Numbered from the stretch's first letter, positions 1 through 9,321 are shown. The stretch is DNA of 64,000 bases from Thalassotalea ponticola (GCF_041379045.1 NZ_CP166871.1:1054001-1118000), one strand, 5' to 3'. Notes: generated by a model from the letters alone, not told the origin. Program-made: numbers and translations.

Positions 1-209
1 TGTTGAGCTGTATTTTATGCGATGATCTATCGGTTAAACGGGTTAAGTTTCACGACAGCGTATTTGAACAAAACGATGATATAAACAATGACGACATCTT
101 GGTTAAAATCGATGCCGACTTTACCTTGATGACAGGCGAACTAAACAAGTTTATCGAAGATATGTTAGCCCAATTTGAGCTTACAACCGATGCTTATATA
201 GAATCGTAA
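1..209 (+). CDS. 3' end of an unidentified protein, cut by the left window edge
   Basis: The reading frame is open to the left edge and ends at a TAA at 207-209, so at most 69 codons are visible. The visible part is acidic and Asn/Asp rich (an EQNDDINNDDI stretch) and ends in a predicted helix. I recognise no family. A TTG at position 3 could serve as a start for a tiny protein, but a truncated longer gene is more likely. It is followed by a weak hairpin (212-227) and a good terminator (237-289), so it belongs to a unit separate from trhP. Confidence 0.5.
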   Translation, partial: LSCILCDDLSVKRVKFHDSVFEQNDDINNDDILVKIDADFTLMTGELNKFIEDMLAQFELTTDAYIES

Positions 210-236
210 AAACCGCTGCACAGCGGTATTTTATCG

Positions 237-289
237 GGCGCAATTACACTTAGTTACAGCTGTTAACTCAATGTGTATTGCGCCTTTTT
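237..289 (+). terminator. Rho-independent terminator upstream of trhP
   Basis: A 12-bp stem (GGCGCAAT-ACAC at 237-249 with one bulged T, pairing with 273-284) is followed by five T residues at 285-289. It ends the transcript of the truncated gene at the left edge. A weaker 7-bp hairpin, ACCGCTG/CAGCGGT, lies just before it at 212-227. Confidence 0.75.
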
Positions 290-350
290 GTTATCGGCAT
301 TAAAATAGCGCCCTTTTATATATCCAGACAATGTTTAGGGTTTTTAGATT

Positions 351-1772
351 ATGTTTGTTCCAGAGTTGTTATCTCCAGCCGGTAGCTTAAAAAATATGCG
401 TTATGCATTTGCCTATGGCGCCGATGCGGTATATGCCGGCCAGCCGCGTTACTCGTTGCGAGTGCGCAATAACGAATTTAACCTTGAAAACCTTAAAATC
501 GGTATCGATGAGGCGCACAGCTTAGGTAAAAAGCTGTATGTGGTTAGTAATATTTCACCGCATAACGCCAAATTAAAAACCTATTTACGCGATATCGAAC
601 CGGTTGTGGCGATGAAGCCAGACGCGCTGATTATGAGCGATCCTGGTCTTATTATGATGGTGCGCGAAGCGTATCCAGATATGCCAATTCACTTGTCGGT
701 TCAAGCCAATGCGGTTAACTGGGCAACGGTGAAGTTTTGGTATCAACAAGGTGTGGAGCGCGTTATTTTATCGCGCGAATTAAGCCTAGATGAAATCGAA
801 GAAATCCGTATGCAAGTACCGGAAATGGAAATCGAGGTTTTCGTCCACGGTGCGCTGTGTATGGCCTATTCAGGTCGTTGTTTGTTATCTGGATATATCA
901 ACAAGCGAGATCCGAACCAAGGGACCTGTACCAACGCCTGCCGTTGGTCGTACAACGCTCACGATGCCAAGGAAAATGAGCACGGTGATATTATTGCAAT
1001 AGAACCACAGCAACCTATCATTGGTAGCGAACAGCCTGAAATTTGGACGCCAAATGGCAATGCAGATCCAGAGTTTAAGCCAACCGATGAAGTGTTCTTG
1101 TTACAAGAGCAGGGGCGTCCTGGTGAATACATGCCGGCGTTTGAAGACGAGCACGGTACCTACATTATGAACTCAAAAGACTTACGCGCGATTGAGCACG
1201 TTGAGCGTTTGGTGAAAATGGGCGTACACTCGTTAAAAATTGAAGGTCGCACTAAGTCGTTCTACTACTGTGCTCGTACAGCGCAAATTTACAAGCAAGC
1301 GATTGTGGATGCGGTTGAAGGTCGCAGCTTCAACGAGCGCTTAAAGTTAGACTTAGAGCACTTGGCAAGTCGCGGTTATACCGAAGGGTTCTTATCGCGT
1401 CACCGCCACGATGGCTTGCAAAACTTTGAATACGGTTACTCAAAATCCGACTCACAACAATTTGTTGGTGAAGTGTTGGGACGCACTGACGATGGTTTGC
1501 TGGAAATCGAGGTGAAGAATAAGTTCTTAACGGGTGATGAAATCGAACTGATGACGCCAAAAGGCAATAAGAGCTTTGTACTAGAGTATATGCAAACCCG
1601 TAAAGGCGAAGAAATTCACGATGCCAAAGGCTCGGGTTACATTGTACAAATTAAGTGCGATACCGACCTTGATATCGAATATGGTATTATCATGCGCTAC
1701 TTAAATGACGGTGAAAACACGCGCCACCCATTTGCACAAAACCAAGACGGCGCCAAAGCGGCAAAAGTCTAG
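351..1772 (+). CDS. trhP: tRNA 5-hydroxyuridine synthesis protein TrhP (peptidase U32 family)
   Basis: This is a U32-family protein of 473 residues that matches E. coli TrhP (YegQ) from its first residues (MFVPELLSPAGSLKNM). In E. coli TrhP hydroxylates uridine 34 of tRNAs to give ho5U, using prephenate, before conversion to cmo5U or mcmo5U. A cysteine-rich core lies around residues 165-200 (HGALCMAYSGRCLLSGY followed by a GTCTNACRWSY motif), as expected for the family, and it is followed by the KIEGRTKSFYY segment. A C-terminal beta-barrel-like tail ends the protein. The gene stands just upstream of a YfhL ferredoxin gene, which could supply electrons (inference from position). The name U32 peptidase is historical; proteolysis is not expected. 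Confidence 0.93.
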   Translation: MFVPELLSPAGSLKNMRYAFAYGADAVYAGQPRYSLRVRNNEFNLENLKIGIDEAHSLGKKLYVVSNISPHNAKLKTYLRDIEPVVAMKPDALIMSDPGLIMMVREAYPDMPIHLSVQANAVNWATVKFWYQQGVERVILSRELSLDEIEEIRMQVPEMEIEVFVHGALCMAYSGRCLLSGYINKRDPNQGTCTNACRWSYNAHDAKENEHGDIIAIEPQQPIIGSEQPEIWTPNGNADPEFKPTDEVFLLQEQGRPGEYMPAFEDEHGTYIMNSKDLRAIEHVERLVKMGVHSLKIEGRTKSFYYCARTAQIYKQAIVDAVEGRSFNERLKLDLEHLASRGYTEGFLSRHRHDGLQNFEYGYSKSDSQQFVGEVLGRTDDGLLEIEVKNKFLTGDEIELMTPKGNKSFVLEYMQTRKGEEIHDAKGSGYIVQIKCDTDLDIEYGIIMRYLNDGENTRHPFAQNQDGAKAAKV

Positions 1773-1872
1773 TAACAAAAGAGTTTGTTACGCTTTACGT
1801 CGTAAGCGAATAGGGCGGTAAATTACTGCCCTAATGTGCTAGCTAATAATGTCAGTAATTTAGGTACCAATA

Positions 1873-2127
1873 ATGGCTTTAAAGATTCTTGATAGCTGTA
1901 TCAACTGTGATATGTGCGATCCTGAGTGTCCAAATACAGCGATATACATGGGGGAGGAGATCTATGAGATCGACCCTAACCGATGCACTGAGTGCGTCGG
2001 TCACTATGACACGCCGCAGTGTGTTGCCGCTTGCCCAATCGATTGTATAAAGCCAGATCCAGAGCACAAAGAAAGTGAACAAGAGCTTTTAGTTAAATGC
2101 TTTGAATTACACGGTATCGACAACTAA
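1873..2127 (+). CDS. yfhL: YfhL-type [4Fe-4S] ferredoxin
   Basis: This is an 84-residue ferredoxin with two cluster-binding sets. The first is CINCDMCDPECP near residues 9-20. The second contains CTEC, then a short insertion (VGHYDTPQ), then CVAACP near residues 37-56. The insertion in the second motif and the C-terminal extension are typical of the YfhL/Allochromatium-type 2[4Fe-4S] ferredoxins. The gene is 100 bp downstream of trhP on the same strand and ends in a strong terminator, so the two probably form one unit. A role as electron donor for the tRNA hydroxylation step is an inference from this pairing. Confidence 0.92.
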   Translation: MALKILDSCINCDMCDPECPNTAIYMGEEIYEIDPNRCTECVGHYDTPQCVAACPIDCIKPDPEHKESEQELLVKCFELHGIDN

Positions 2128-2137
2128 TCATCAATGC

Positions 2138-2168
2138 AACACCTCGCTTTATGCGAGGTGTTTTGTTT
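2138..2168 (+). terminator. Rho-independent terminator after yfhL
   Basis: A perfect 10-bp stem (AACACCTCGC at 2138-2147 with GCGAGGTGTT at 2153-2162) has a 5-nt loop and a T-rich tail (TTGTTTT). Confidence 0.9.
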
Positions 2169-2230
2169 TCATCAATTTTGTTTTGACAGAAAAATTTAAA
2201 GTCGCCAACGTTTAAATAAGATTCTAAGTT

Positions 2231-2818
2231 ATGGATTTCGCAACTACGGTTAGCCCACTTATTAACGGTCTTAGCACCTTCGCTTTAATTTTTATCGCTG
2301 AACTCGGCGATAAGTCGCAACTGGTCTGTATGGCATTAGCGGCGCAATATCGCGCACGGTCTGTTCTACTTGGGGCAATTAGTGCGTTTATGTTACTCAA
2401 TGCATTGGCGGTGGTGGTCGGTATGAGCTTCAGTCAGTTCATACCTGAGGTAGCATTAAAGTTATGCGCCGCTGGTTTATTGTTGTTGTTCGCTTGGAAA
2501 ACGTGGCAAGGTGATGAGCAAGATCAAGATGATTCGCCCAGTAAACTAACTAAAGGGGTGGCTCTTTCGACATTTTTATTGATTATCGTTGCTGAAATGG
2601 GCGATAAAACTCAACTGGCTGTGGCGACGATTAGCATGACGCAAACACCTGTTTTGGTATGGCTAAGTGCCACCTTAGCATTAACCGTTAGTTGTGTGCT
2701 TGGCGTCTATGCCGGTAAACGCTGGCTATCTCGTCTTGATGAAGACAAATTAAAACGCGTAACAACATTACTGTTTATCGCCTTTTCGTTGATGATTTTA
2801 TCATCGTTAGTGTTTTAG
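2231..2818 (+). CDS. GDT1/TMEM165 (UPF0016) family cation exporter, probably Mn2+
   Basis: This inner-membrane protein of 195 residues has about six helices arranged as two homologous halves. Each half carries the family signature E-x-G-D-K-(S/T)-Q: ELGDKSQ near residue 25 and EMGDKTQ near residue 125. These acidic motifs form the cation path. Bacterial members such as Vibrio cholerae MneA export manganese, and relatives in eukaryotes move Ca2+ or Mn2+. The loop between the halves is acidic (GDEQDQDD). The leader is short and I see no yybP-ykoY manganese riboswitch in it. The gene stands alone between two terminators together with the small gene downstream. Confidence 0.88.
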   Translation: MDFATTVSPLINGLSTFALIFIAELGDKSQLVCMALAAQYRARSVLLGAISAFMLLNALAVVVGMSFSQFIPEVALKLCAAGLLLLFAWKTWQGDEQDQDDSPSKLTKGVALSTFLLIIVAEMGDKTQLAVATISMTQTPVLVWLSATLALTVSCVLGVYAGKRWLSRLDEDKLKRVTTLLFIAFSLMILSSLVF

Positions 2819-2906
2819 TACCTTATTACCATTGGCGATTGGAGAATTGTCAAAATAATCAGTATTGGTATACTGGGCAGTCTTGTCGTTAGCTTTACAA
2901 AAACTT

Positions 2907-3302
2907 ATGAGTGGTCAAAAGTCGAGCCGAAATACAGCCAAAGTACGGCATATTATGCTGCCGTCATTTTTGCGAAGAGCAATGCGAGCATTCGAATTAA
3001 AGGCGATTATCCGTCAATCAGGATGTGAGCTAACGCGTATTGGTCGCTCTCGGAATTGGCGTTTGAGTGCTAGCCGTGAGCAGTTATTGCAGATAAGTGA
3101 GTCGTTGCGCCAGCATGAAGAACCTAGCTGGCAATGGGTGCTGGCATTACTTGAAAGTAAAATAGGGACCTACACAGAGGCCGATATTCTGGAATTTGTA
3201 AAGCGCAACCCAAATATCAGTGTTAATGAATTGGTGACGTTAGCTAACTGCACGGTAGCCCAAGCACGTCAAGCATTGGATTCTTATGAGTTTTTAGAAT
3301 AG
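2907..3302 (+). CDS. Small protein of the ribosome-recycling-factor-like family (function unknown)
   Basis: This basic protein of about 131 residues has the segment GCELTRIGRSRNWRLS, which resembles proteins of Vibrio and relatives annotated as ribosome recycling factor family. The C-terminal half (ILEFVKRNPNISVNELVTLANCTVAQARQAL) looks like a winged-helix or helical domain. The start is uncertain. ATG 2907 is used here, but TTG 2865 and ATG 2955 are in frame, and the last fits the homologues' N-terminus (MLPSFLRRAM) best. No start has a clear Shine-Dalgarno sequence. The gene lies 88 bp after the GDT1 gene and ends at a bidirectional terminator shared with ettA. Confidence 0.65.
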   Translation: MSGQKSSRNTAKVRHIMLPSFLRRAMRAFELKAIIRQSGCELTRIGRSRNWRLSASREQLLQISESLRQHEEPSWQWVLALLESKIGTYTEADILEFVKRNPNISVNELVTLANCTVAQARQALDSYEFLE

Positions 3303-3333
3303 TTATTGTAGTAATAATAGCTAGATAGAGGTA

Positions 3334-3376
3334 AAAAACGCCTGCGCTTTGTAAGTAAGATAGCGCAGGCGTTTTT
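3334..3376. terminator. Bidirectional terminator between the RRF-like gene and ettA
   Basis: A 15-bp perfect inverted repeat (3334-3348 with 3362-3376) is flanked by A5 on the left and T5 on the right, so it can stop transcription from both convergent genes. The stem core is CGCCTGCGCT. Confidence 0.92.
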
Positions 3377-3413
3377 GTATTTATCGCATATTGTTGCTGT
3401 TGGCTATAAACGA

Positions 3414-5090
3414 TTACTTGCTAATACGCTTGTACTTAATACGGTGTGGCTCGTTGGCTTGTGGACCAAGAGTTTTCTTCAACCACGCATCGTATTCGGT
3501 GTAGTTACCTTCGAAGAAGTTCACTTGTCCTTCATCGCGATAATCGATGATATGAGTGGCAATGCGGTCTAAGAACCAACGGTCATGGGAGATAACCATG
3601 GCACAGCCTGGGAACTCCAGTAACGCTTCTTCCAGTGCACGCAAAGTCTCTACGTCTAGGTCGTTGGTTGGCTCATCCAACAGCAATAAGTTACCACCGG
3701 TTTTTACCAATTTCGCTAAGTGGACACGATTGCGCTCACCACCTGATAGATCGCCGATGAACTTTTGTTGATCGTTACCTTTAAAGTTAAAGCGCGATAC
3801 GTAGGCACGTGCTGGGATTTCGTAATTGCCGATGCGAATGATATCGGCACCTTCTGAAATTTCTTGGTATACGGTGTTAGTATCAACCATGTCATCACGA
3901 AACTGATCAACAGATGCCAACTGTACGGTCTCACCTAGGCTCACACTGCCCGAGTCGGGGTGTTCAACACCCGATAGCATTTTAAATAAGGTTGACTTAC
4001 CGGCACCGTTAGGACCGATAATGCCGACGATTGCGCCTTTGGGAATTGAGAAGCTCAAATCGTCAATCAGTACGCGATCACCGTATGATTTGGTCACGTG
4101 CTCAACGTCTAATACTTTGTCACCAAGACGAGGCCCAGGTGGAATGTATAACTCGTTAGTTTCATTGCGCTTTTGATTTTCTTGGCTTTGTAGCTCTTCA
4201 AAACGGGCCATACGCGCTTTTGATTTCGCTTGGCGACCTTTGGGGTTTTGACGAACCCATTCAAGCTCTTGTTTGATGGTCTTGGCCATGGCGTTTTCTT
4301 GGCGTTTTTCCATTTCTAGACGGGCGTCTTTTTGCTCTAGCCATGACGAGTAGTTACCTTCCCATGGAATGCCTTCACCGCGGTCAAGCTCTAAGATCCA
4401 ACCGGCAACGTTATCTAAGAAGTAACGGTCATGGGTAATCGCCACCACAGTGCCTGAATAGTCGTGTAAGAAGCGCTCTAACCAAGCAACAGATTCGGCA
4501 TCCAAGTGGTTGGTTGGCTCGTCCAGTAACAACATGTCGGGTTTTTCAAGTAACAAACGACACAAGGCCACACGACGGCGTTCACCACCGGATAACACGC
4601 CAATTTTTTGCTCCCACTCTGGTAAGCGAAGCGCATCGGCTGCGCGCTCAAGGGCGTTGTCAATATTGTGTCCGTCGTGAGCGGCAATGATCGCCTCTAG
4701 TTCGCCTTGTTCTTTGGCAAGGGCATCAAAATCAGCGCCTTCTTCGGCGTATTCCATATACACTTGATCTAACCTTGCTAGTGCGTCTTTAACTTCAGAC
4801 ACTGCTTGCTCGACGATTTCGCGTACGGTCGCATTTTCATCGAGCTCCGGCTCTTGTGGAAGGTAACCCACTTTAGTACCCGACAATAACTTTGCTTCAC
4901 CGTCAAAGTCTTTGTCCACACCCGCCATAATACGCAGTAGGGTTGACTTACCGGCACCGTTAAGACCGAGCACACCAATTTTGGCGCCAGGGAAAAACGA
5001 AATAGAAATATCTTTTAAAATGGTTTTCTTTGGAGGCACCACTTTAGAAACGCGGTGCATTGAGTAAATAAACTTGTCAGGCAGAGCCAT
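3414..5090 (-). CDS. ettA: Energy-dependent translational throttle protein EttA (ABC-F ATPase)
   Basis: This ABC-F protein of 558 residues (E. coli EttA is 555) binds the ribosomal E site and gates entry into the elongation cycle according to the ATP/ADP ratio. Two ATP-binding cassettes are present. The first has Walker A GLNGAGKSTLL near residue 42, signature LSGGERRR and Walker B LLLDEPTNHLD. The second has Walker A GPNGAGKSTLF, signature LSGGERNR and LLLDEPTNDLD. Between them is the charged interdomain linker (QNPKGRQAKSKARMARFEEL) that contacts tRNA in this family. There are no membrane segments. The gene is monocistronic, convergent with the RRF-like gene, and has a 282-bp upstream region. 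Confidence 0.95.
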   Translation of the reverse strand: MALPDKFIYSMHRVSKVVPPKKTILKDISISFFPGAKIGVLGLNGAGKSTLLRIMAGVDKDFDGEAKLLSGTKVGYLPQEPELDENATVREIVEQAVSEVKDALARLDQVYMEYAEEGADFDALAKEQGELEAIIAAHDGHNIDNALERAADALRLPEWEQKIGVLSGGERRRVALCRLLLEKPDMLLLDEPTNHLDAESVAWLERFLHDYSGTVVAITHDRYFLDNVAGWILELDRGEGIPWEGNYSSWLEQKDARLEMEKRQENAMAKTIKQELEWVRQNPKGRQAKSKARMARFEELQSQENQKRNETNELYIPPGPRLGDKVLDVEHVTKSYGDRVLIDDLSFSIPKGAIVGIIGPNGAGKSTLFKMLSGVEHPDSGSVSLGETVQLASVDQFRDDMVDTNTVYQEISEGADIIRIGNYEIPARAYVSRFNFKGNDQQKFIGDLSGGERNRVHLAKLVKTGGNLLLLDEPTNDLDVETLRALEEALLEFPGCAMVISHDRWFLDRIATHIIDYRDEGQVNFFEGNYTEYDAWLKKTLGPQANEPHRIKYKRISK

Positions 5091-5372
5091 GAGTTAACCT
5101 TAATCAAAGTTGAAATGTAAATAATTATGGGCGTTATTTTAGTTTATAGCCGTCGCCTGTGACAACTAATTTACCGCAATAAAAGCGCCAACAGTCAAGG
5201 CTGTCAATCTGCTAGCTAATAGCGTTAGCGTATTAACTGTACAGAGTTAGATAGTGAGCCATTTACCATTATCACCATTCTACGGGGTTCAATATCGAGC
5301 CGAATGTGATATAACCTAAAGTATCCATTTCAATCGCTCAACGTTGAGCATTAACTAACCTAAGTAATCGAT

Positions 5373-8300
5373 TTGAAAGCGTTAATTTCTCCAGTGTTAT
5401 CCACTGTTATGTTGGCTTGGTTGATCCTTTTTACGAGCTCAATCACGCTTAAATCGCATCGCGTAAACGCCAATGAGTTCGTGCCTTCGAGCGAACTGCA
5501 ATCCAAGTTAGAGCAGGTCAGTGCCATGGCGGATATCGCGGTGGTTGAGCAGCAGATGCTTGAGCTTATCGCTTTATTTGAGCAAGACAGTAACGCAGTC
5601 GAACAAATATATCGAGCTTGGGTAATGACCTTGTTTCAGCGTGGTGAGTTAGAAAAGGCTGCCCAAACCGCTATTCTTGGCCGTCAGTATGGTGAGCGCA
5701 AACAAACCTTGGAAACGGTGGCTAAATTTCATAAATTGACCGGGGTGATTTATTACTATCAAGGCAATTATTCTCAAGCACTGAGCCAGTATCAGGCGGC
5801 TATTGATTACTATATCGAGGCCGACAAACCAATAGAGTTAGCGCATTTATACAATAATATGGGCCTGGTACTCGATGCGAAAGGGGAGCCGACCCTAGCG
5901 CTCTCAATATTTAAAAAAGCCAAGGTGCTTTATGATCAAGTAGGCACTGAAGACGATCAGTTGGATATCAACTTTAATATCTCAGGCTTGTATCTTAGCT
6001 TGAATCGCTACGATAAAGCGCTGCAAATTTTACCGTCCATTATCAATACCAGAGAACAACGAGGCAATCTGTACGATGCGGCGCAAGCCTATGTTTATAT
6101 TTCCCTTGCGCACAAGCAAGCGGGTAATTACCAACAGGCCGAGCAGTATTCGTACAAGGCGTTGAGATATTATCAAGATAACAATAAAGAGTACGACGTC
6201 ATTGGTCAGTACAATAACTTAGCTGAGTTGTATTCGGTGATGGGAGCCTATGAAAAAGCAGCCGATTACGCACACAAGTGCTTAGTTAACGCCGAAAAGA
6301 ACAATTATTCTAAGATGTATTCAAACTGTTCATACATCAATGCTCAGATACAGTACCAACGGGGTAATATTGACATGGCACTCAAGCATGTCAATGACTC
6401 ACTCGAATTAAGCCAGCAGCGCGAAGATCAGATGCTTGTGCTTGATAATCAGCGGCTACTGTCACTTATTCTGGCCGCCAAAGGTGAGTTTAAGCAGGCT
6501 ATGGCCTGGTATCGTCAAAGCGATGCAGACTACACCGAGCTAAGTAACCGTCAACTTTCTCAGCAACTCGATCAGTTTGAATCAGAACAACTAGCACAGC
6601 AGTTAAAATTGACTCAAAAGCAGCGTCAATTAGACAGTGAAACCCACCAAAAGAAACAACAGATGAGCGATTTTGTCTTTGTTATTACGATCATGTTGGC
6701 CTTATTGGTGTTTCTTATCTATCGCAAATACAAGGACCAAAGATACAATCAAAATTTGGCAAAGCAAGTGCACCAACGCACCCAACAATTTGAACTTGCC
6801 AGCGCCAAGTTGGCGAAGGCAAACCGCATTAAAAGTCAATTTCTGGCTAATATGAGTCATGAAATTCGCACGCCTCTTACCGCCATAATTGGCTTGTCTG
6901 AGGCCATTGTTCACGGTGAGTTTAAAGCGCAAGACGTTGCCAAAGAAGTCGACGTTATTCACGCCAATAGCAAACATCTATTATTGCTGGTTAACGATAT
7001 TTTGGATCTCAGTAAAATGGAGGAGAACAAGCTGAGCTTGTCTCCATCACTAAACGACATATCATTGCTCAGTAACGACTTAGCCAATTTATTTGGCGAG
7101 CAGGCCAAACAAAAGGGGGTCGACTTTGTCATTGACAATCAGCTTCCTCAGCCATGCTCGGTTTATGTTGATCATTTGCGCATCAGACAAATTATCATCA
7201 ATTTGTGTGCCAATGCGATAAAGTTTACCGAGCAAGGCTCGGTCTTGGTAACGCTAGGGGTAGAGCACGAGCAGCTTGTGGTAACTGTAAAAGACACTGG
7301 CATCGGCATGGATGAAAGTCAATTGTCCTCAATTTTTGACAGTTTTGCTCAAGCTGACGCGAGTATTCACCAACGCTTTGGTGGTTCAGGGCTTGGCTTA
7401 CATTTGTCAAGCCAGTTGGCCAAACTGATGTCGGCAAAAATATCGGTAACCAGTACCTTAAACAAAGGTAGTTGTTTTAGTTTTTCGATGCCCGTGCAGC
7501 GAATTTTTAATGACCAATTATCGGTTAAACAGCTACCAGCTAATGCACTTTCATCGACTAAATTAACCGGTCGGGTGTTACTCGCCGATGACAATACAAC
7601 GAATCGACGTTATATCGCTCAATTGTTAACGGGGTTAGGTATCGAGGTCTTACTCGCCAGTGACGGCTTAGAGGTGTTAGATACGGTAATAGGCAGTCAT
7701 CGAGCTACGAGCGATCACACTGAAGATCACAGCGCCATTGATATGATCCTGCTCGATATTCAAATGCCCCGCTTGGATGGCATTGAGACCTTTAAGCAGT
7801 TAAGGGCGGCAGGGTATAAGAAGCCGATAATTGCGGTTACTGCTAACGCGATGACCCATGAGGTACAGGGTTATCTCGAGCTTGGTTTTAACGCCCATAT
7901 TCAAAAGCCGATTGAGCGAGAGCACTTCGTCGCGACATTGGCGCGCTATTTGTCTGAGCGCTCCGATTCACAAACAAAGTCAAATAAACAAGAGAGCTCA
8001 GCCAACAGGTGTATCGCCGCGGATATGACCGATTTGATTGAGCAATTCGAGCAAAGCCTACCACATGTAGAACAGCAAGTTATCGACTTTCATCAACGTC
8101 AAAACTGGTCAAAATTGCAAGCGGTAGTGCATCAAATTGCGGGCTCGGCATCGCTGTTTGGTTATTCAACACTATCAGAACTTGCCATCCGTTTAGATGA
8201 AAAACTGCGCCAATACCTCGCCTCTGACGATGCTATCTTAACGACGCCTGATGATGTTGGCCTTGTAAATCACAACAATGCGTCAACGACACTCAATATT

Positions 8301-8384
8301 GCACAACGCTGTGTTTTAGACGAGATAAGCGGACTCACAAAGCAACTGCGTGTACAGCTCAAGACCCGCAATATGGCATCGTAA
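5373..8384 (+). CDS. TPR-sensor hybrid histidine kinase with receiver and Hpt domains
   Basis: This membrane hybrid kinase has 1003 residues. An N-terminal signal or membrane segment is followed by periplasmic tetratricopeptide repeats (about residues 70-400), a coiled coil, and one membrane helix near residues 430-452 (FVFVITIMLALLVFLIY). HisKA follows with His496 in FLANMSHEIRTPL, then HATPase (N box NAIKF, G1 DTGIGM, G2 GGSGLGLHL). A receiver has Asp795 (LLDIQMP), and the C-terminal Hpt has His920 (HQIAGSA). It can thus run a full His-Asp-His relay and pass phosphate to an unlinked regulator. No partner regulator is adjacent. The TTG start keeps a basic n-region; ATG 5409 is the alternative. 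It abuts the convergent XRE gene with a 10-bp gap. Confidence 0.9.
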   Translation: MKALISPVLSTVMLAWLILFTSSITLKSHRVNANEFVPSSELQSKLEQVSAMADIAVVEQQMLELIALFEQDSNAVEQIYRAWVMTLFQRGELEKAAQTAILGRQYGERKQTLETVAKFHKLTGVIYYYQGNYSQALSQYQAAIDYYIEADKPIELAHLYNNMGLVLDAKGEPTLALSIFKKAKVLYDQVGTEDDQLDINFNISGLYLSLNRYDKALQILPSIINTREQRGNLYDAAQAYVYISLAHKQAGNYQQAEQYSYKALRYYQDNNKEYDVIGQYNNLAELYSVMGAYEKAADYAHKCLVNAEKNNYSKMYSNCSYINAQIQYQRGNIDMALKHVNDSLELSQQREDQMLVLDNQRLLSLILAAKGEFKQAMAWYRQSDADYTELSNRQLSQQLDQFESEQLAQQLKLTQKQRQLDSETHQKKQQMSDFVFVITIMLALLVFLIYRKYKDQRYNQNLAKQVHQRTQQFELASAKLAKANRIKSQFLANMSHEIRTPLTAIIGLSEAIVHGEFKAQDVAKEVDVIHANSKHLLLLVNDILDLSKMEENKLSLSPSLNDISLLSNDLANLFGEQAKQKGVDFVIDNQLPQPCSVYVDHLRIRQIIINLCANAIKFTEQGSVLVTLGVEHEQLVVTVKDTGIGMDESQLSSIFDSFAQADASIHQRFGGSGLGLHLSSQLAKLMSAKISVTSTLNKGSCFSFSMPVQRIFNDQLSVKQLPANALSSTKLTGRVLLADDNTTNRRYIAQLLTGLGIEVLLASDGLEVLDTVIGSHRATSDHTEDHSAIDMILLDIQMPRLDGIETFKQLRAAGYKKPIIAVTANAMTHEVQGYLELGFNAHIQKPIEREHFVATLARYLSERSDSQTKSNKQESSANRCIAADMTDLIEQFEQSLPHVEQQVIDFHQRQNWSKLQAVVHQIAGSASLFGYSTLSELAIRLDEKLRQYLASDDAILTTPDDVGLVNHNNASTTLNIAQRCVLDEISGLTKQLRVQLKTRNMAS

Positions 8385-8394
8385 TCCGCGGCGC

Positions 8395-9177
8395 TTAGTC
8401 ATACTCATTTGGGGTCGGCTTTGATGGGGAAATCGCCGGTGCGCCACAGTTTACCAATTGTTGAGATAATCCAGTTCGCCAATTGCGCAACGCAAGTACC
8501 GCCGTTGTACCGTGACGCTTAGGCAGGGGTAATCGGCTATCTTCGTCATTTAACTGATTAAACTCTGCCACCAAACGCTGCAATTTTTGTTGAAAATGAT
8601 GATTGCTGTGTTGACTGAGCATGCCGTTTAAGACGATCAAACACTCATCGTCGCGTGAAAAGCTACTATCGAGAAAGGCTTGTGCAACAGTACGCTGAAA
8701 AAACTGTTGAATAGGTCCGTTTTTTCGCCAGTGGAAATGACTATCAACGAGCAACTTTATGCGATTGTTCGGTTGTAATTCGATGATTTTAAGTTTGTCG
8801 AGGGCGATTAATTTTTGCAAGCATTCGGTTTCAGAGAGCTCATAGTAATCAACAATCTCTTGCATCGTCCACTTATTGATAACACATAGGGTGACCAGCA
8901 ATAGTGTTATATCAGCGACAATGTCTTGTTCTTGTTGCACGCTTAGTTCGGTGAGTGTGGTGCGTTGGCGTTCAATCTGTTTGAGTAAGTCAGTTAACGA
9001 CATATCCATCATCAACGCCACCATCTCAAGCCGGTGTAATGAAAAATTACCTTCTGAAAACAAACGTTTAATGCTAGCCTGAGAAAGGCCTAGTTGCTTG
9101 GCAACATGAGCATAAGTTAATCCGTGACTCTTTAGTAATTTTTTGACGCCATCGAGTAGTACTGAAGTTTGTGACAT
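8395..9177 (-). CDS. XRE-family transcriptional regulator
   Basis: This DNA-binding regulator of 260 residues has a Cro/C1-type helix-turn-helix near residues 12-65 (LTYAHVAKQLGLSQASIKRLFSEGNFSL in outline). A long C-terminal domain of unknown fold follows and probably senses a ligand or dimerises. The open frame extends back to 9330, but homologous proteins begin at the MSQTSVLLDG used here, and the extension would overlap the divergent gene. The gene diverges from the lipid-remodelling gene at 9322. Their shared region holds a perfect inverted repeat (9201-9225) that is the obvious candidate operator, so regulation of that gene and of itself is likely (inference). Confidence 0.82.
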   Translation of the reverse strand: MSQTSVLLDGVKKLLKSHGLTYAHVAKQLGLSQASIKRLFSEGNFSLHRLEMVALMMDMSLTDLLKQIERQRTTLTELSVQQEQDIVADITLLLVTLCVINKWTMQEIVDYYELSETECLQKLIALDKLKIIELQPNNRIKLLVDSHFHWRKNGPIQQFFQRTVAQAFLDSSFSRDDECLIVLNGMLSQHSNHHFQQKLQRLVAEFNQLNDEDSRLPLPKRHGTTAVLALRNWRTGLSQQLVNCGAPAISPSKPTPNEYD

Positions 9178-9200
9178 ACGGTAAGGTGAGTAATATCTAA

Positions 9201-9225
9201 AAAGGTATTGTATATTAATACCTTT
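9201..9225. promoter_or_regulatory. Candidate operator of the XRE regulator
   Basis: A perfect 9-bp inverted repeat, AAAGGTATT (9201-9209) and AATACCTTT (9217-9225), is separated by 7 bp in the 144-bp region between two divergent genes. The two half-sites are 16 bp apart centre to centre, about 1.5 helical turns. The size and symmetry suit a dimeric HTH regulator. It lies 24 bp from the start of the XRE gene, so binding would probably cover that gene's promoter. Confidence 0.6.
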
Positions 9226-9321
9226 GGTAGTGAATATTGCAACAAAAATAATTTTAGTAGCATTTTTTGTGGTGTTGCCGCAGGCTAAGCCCATGACTAA
9301 TCTCGATAGGATTTCGACTAG

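Noticed and set aside
2169..2230. Possible yybP-ykoY manganese riboswitch before the GDT1-family gene
   Set aside because: The leader between the yfhL terminator and the ATG is only about 60 nt and shows none of the paired elements.
2865..2906. Upstream TTG start for the RRF-like protein
   Set aside because: The added hydrophobic residues do not fit the family's N-terminus and there is no ribosome-binding site.
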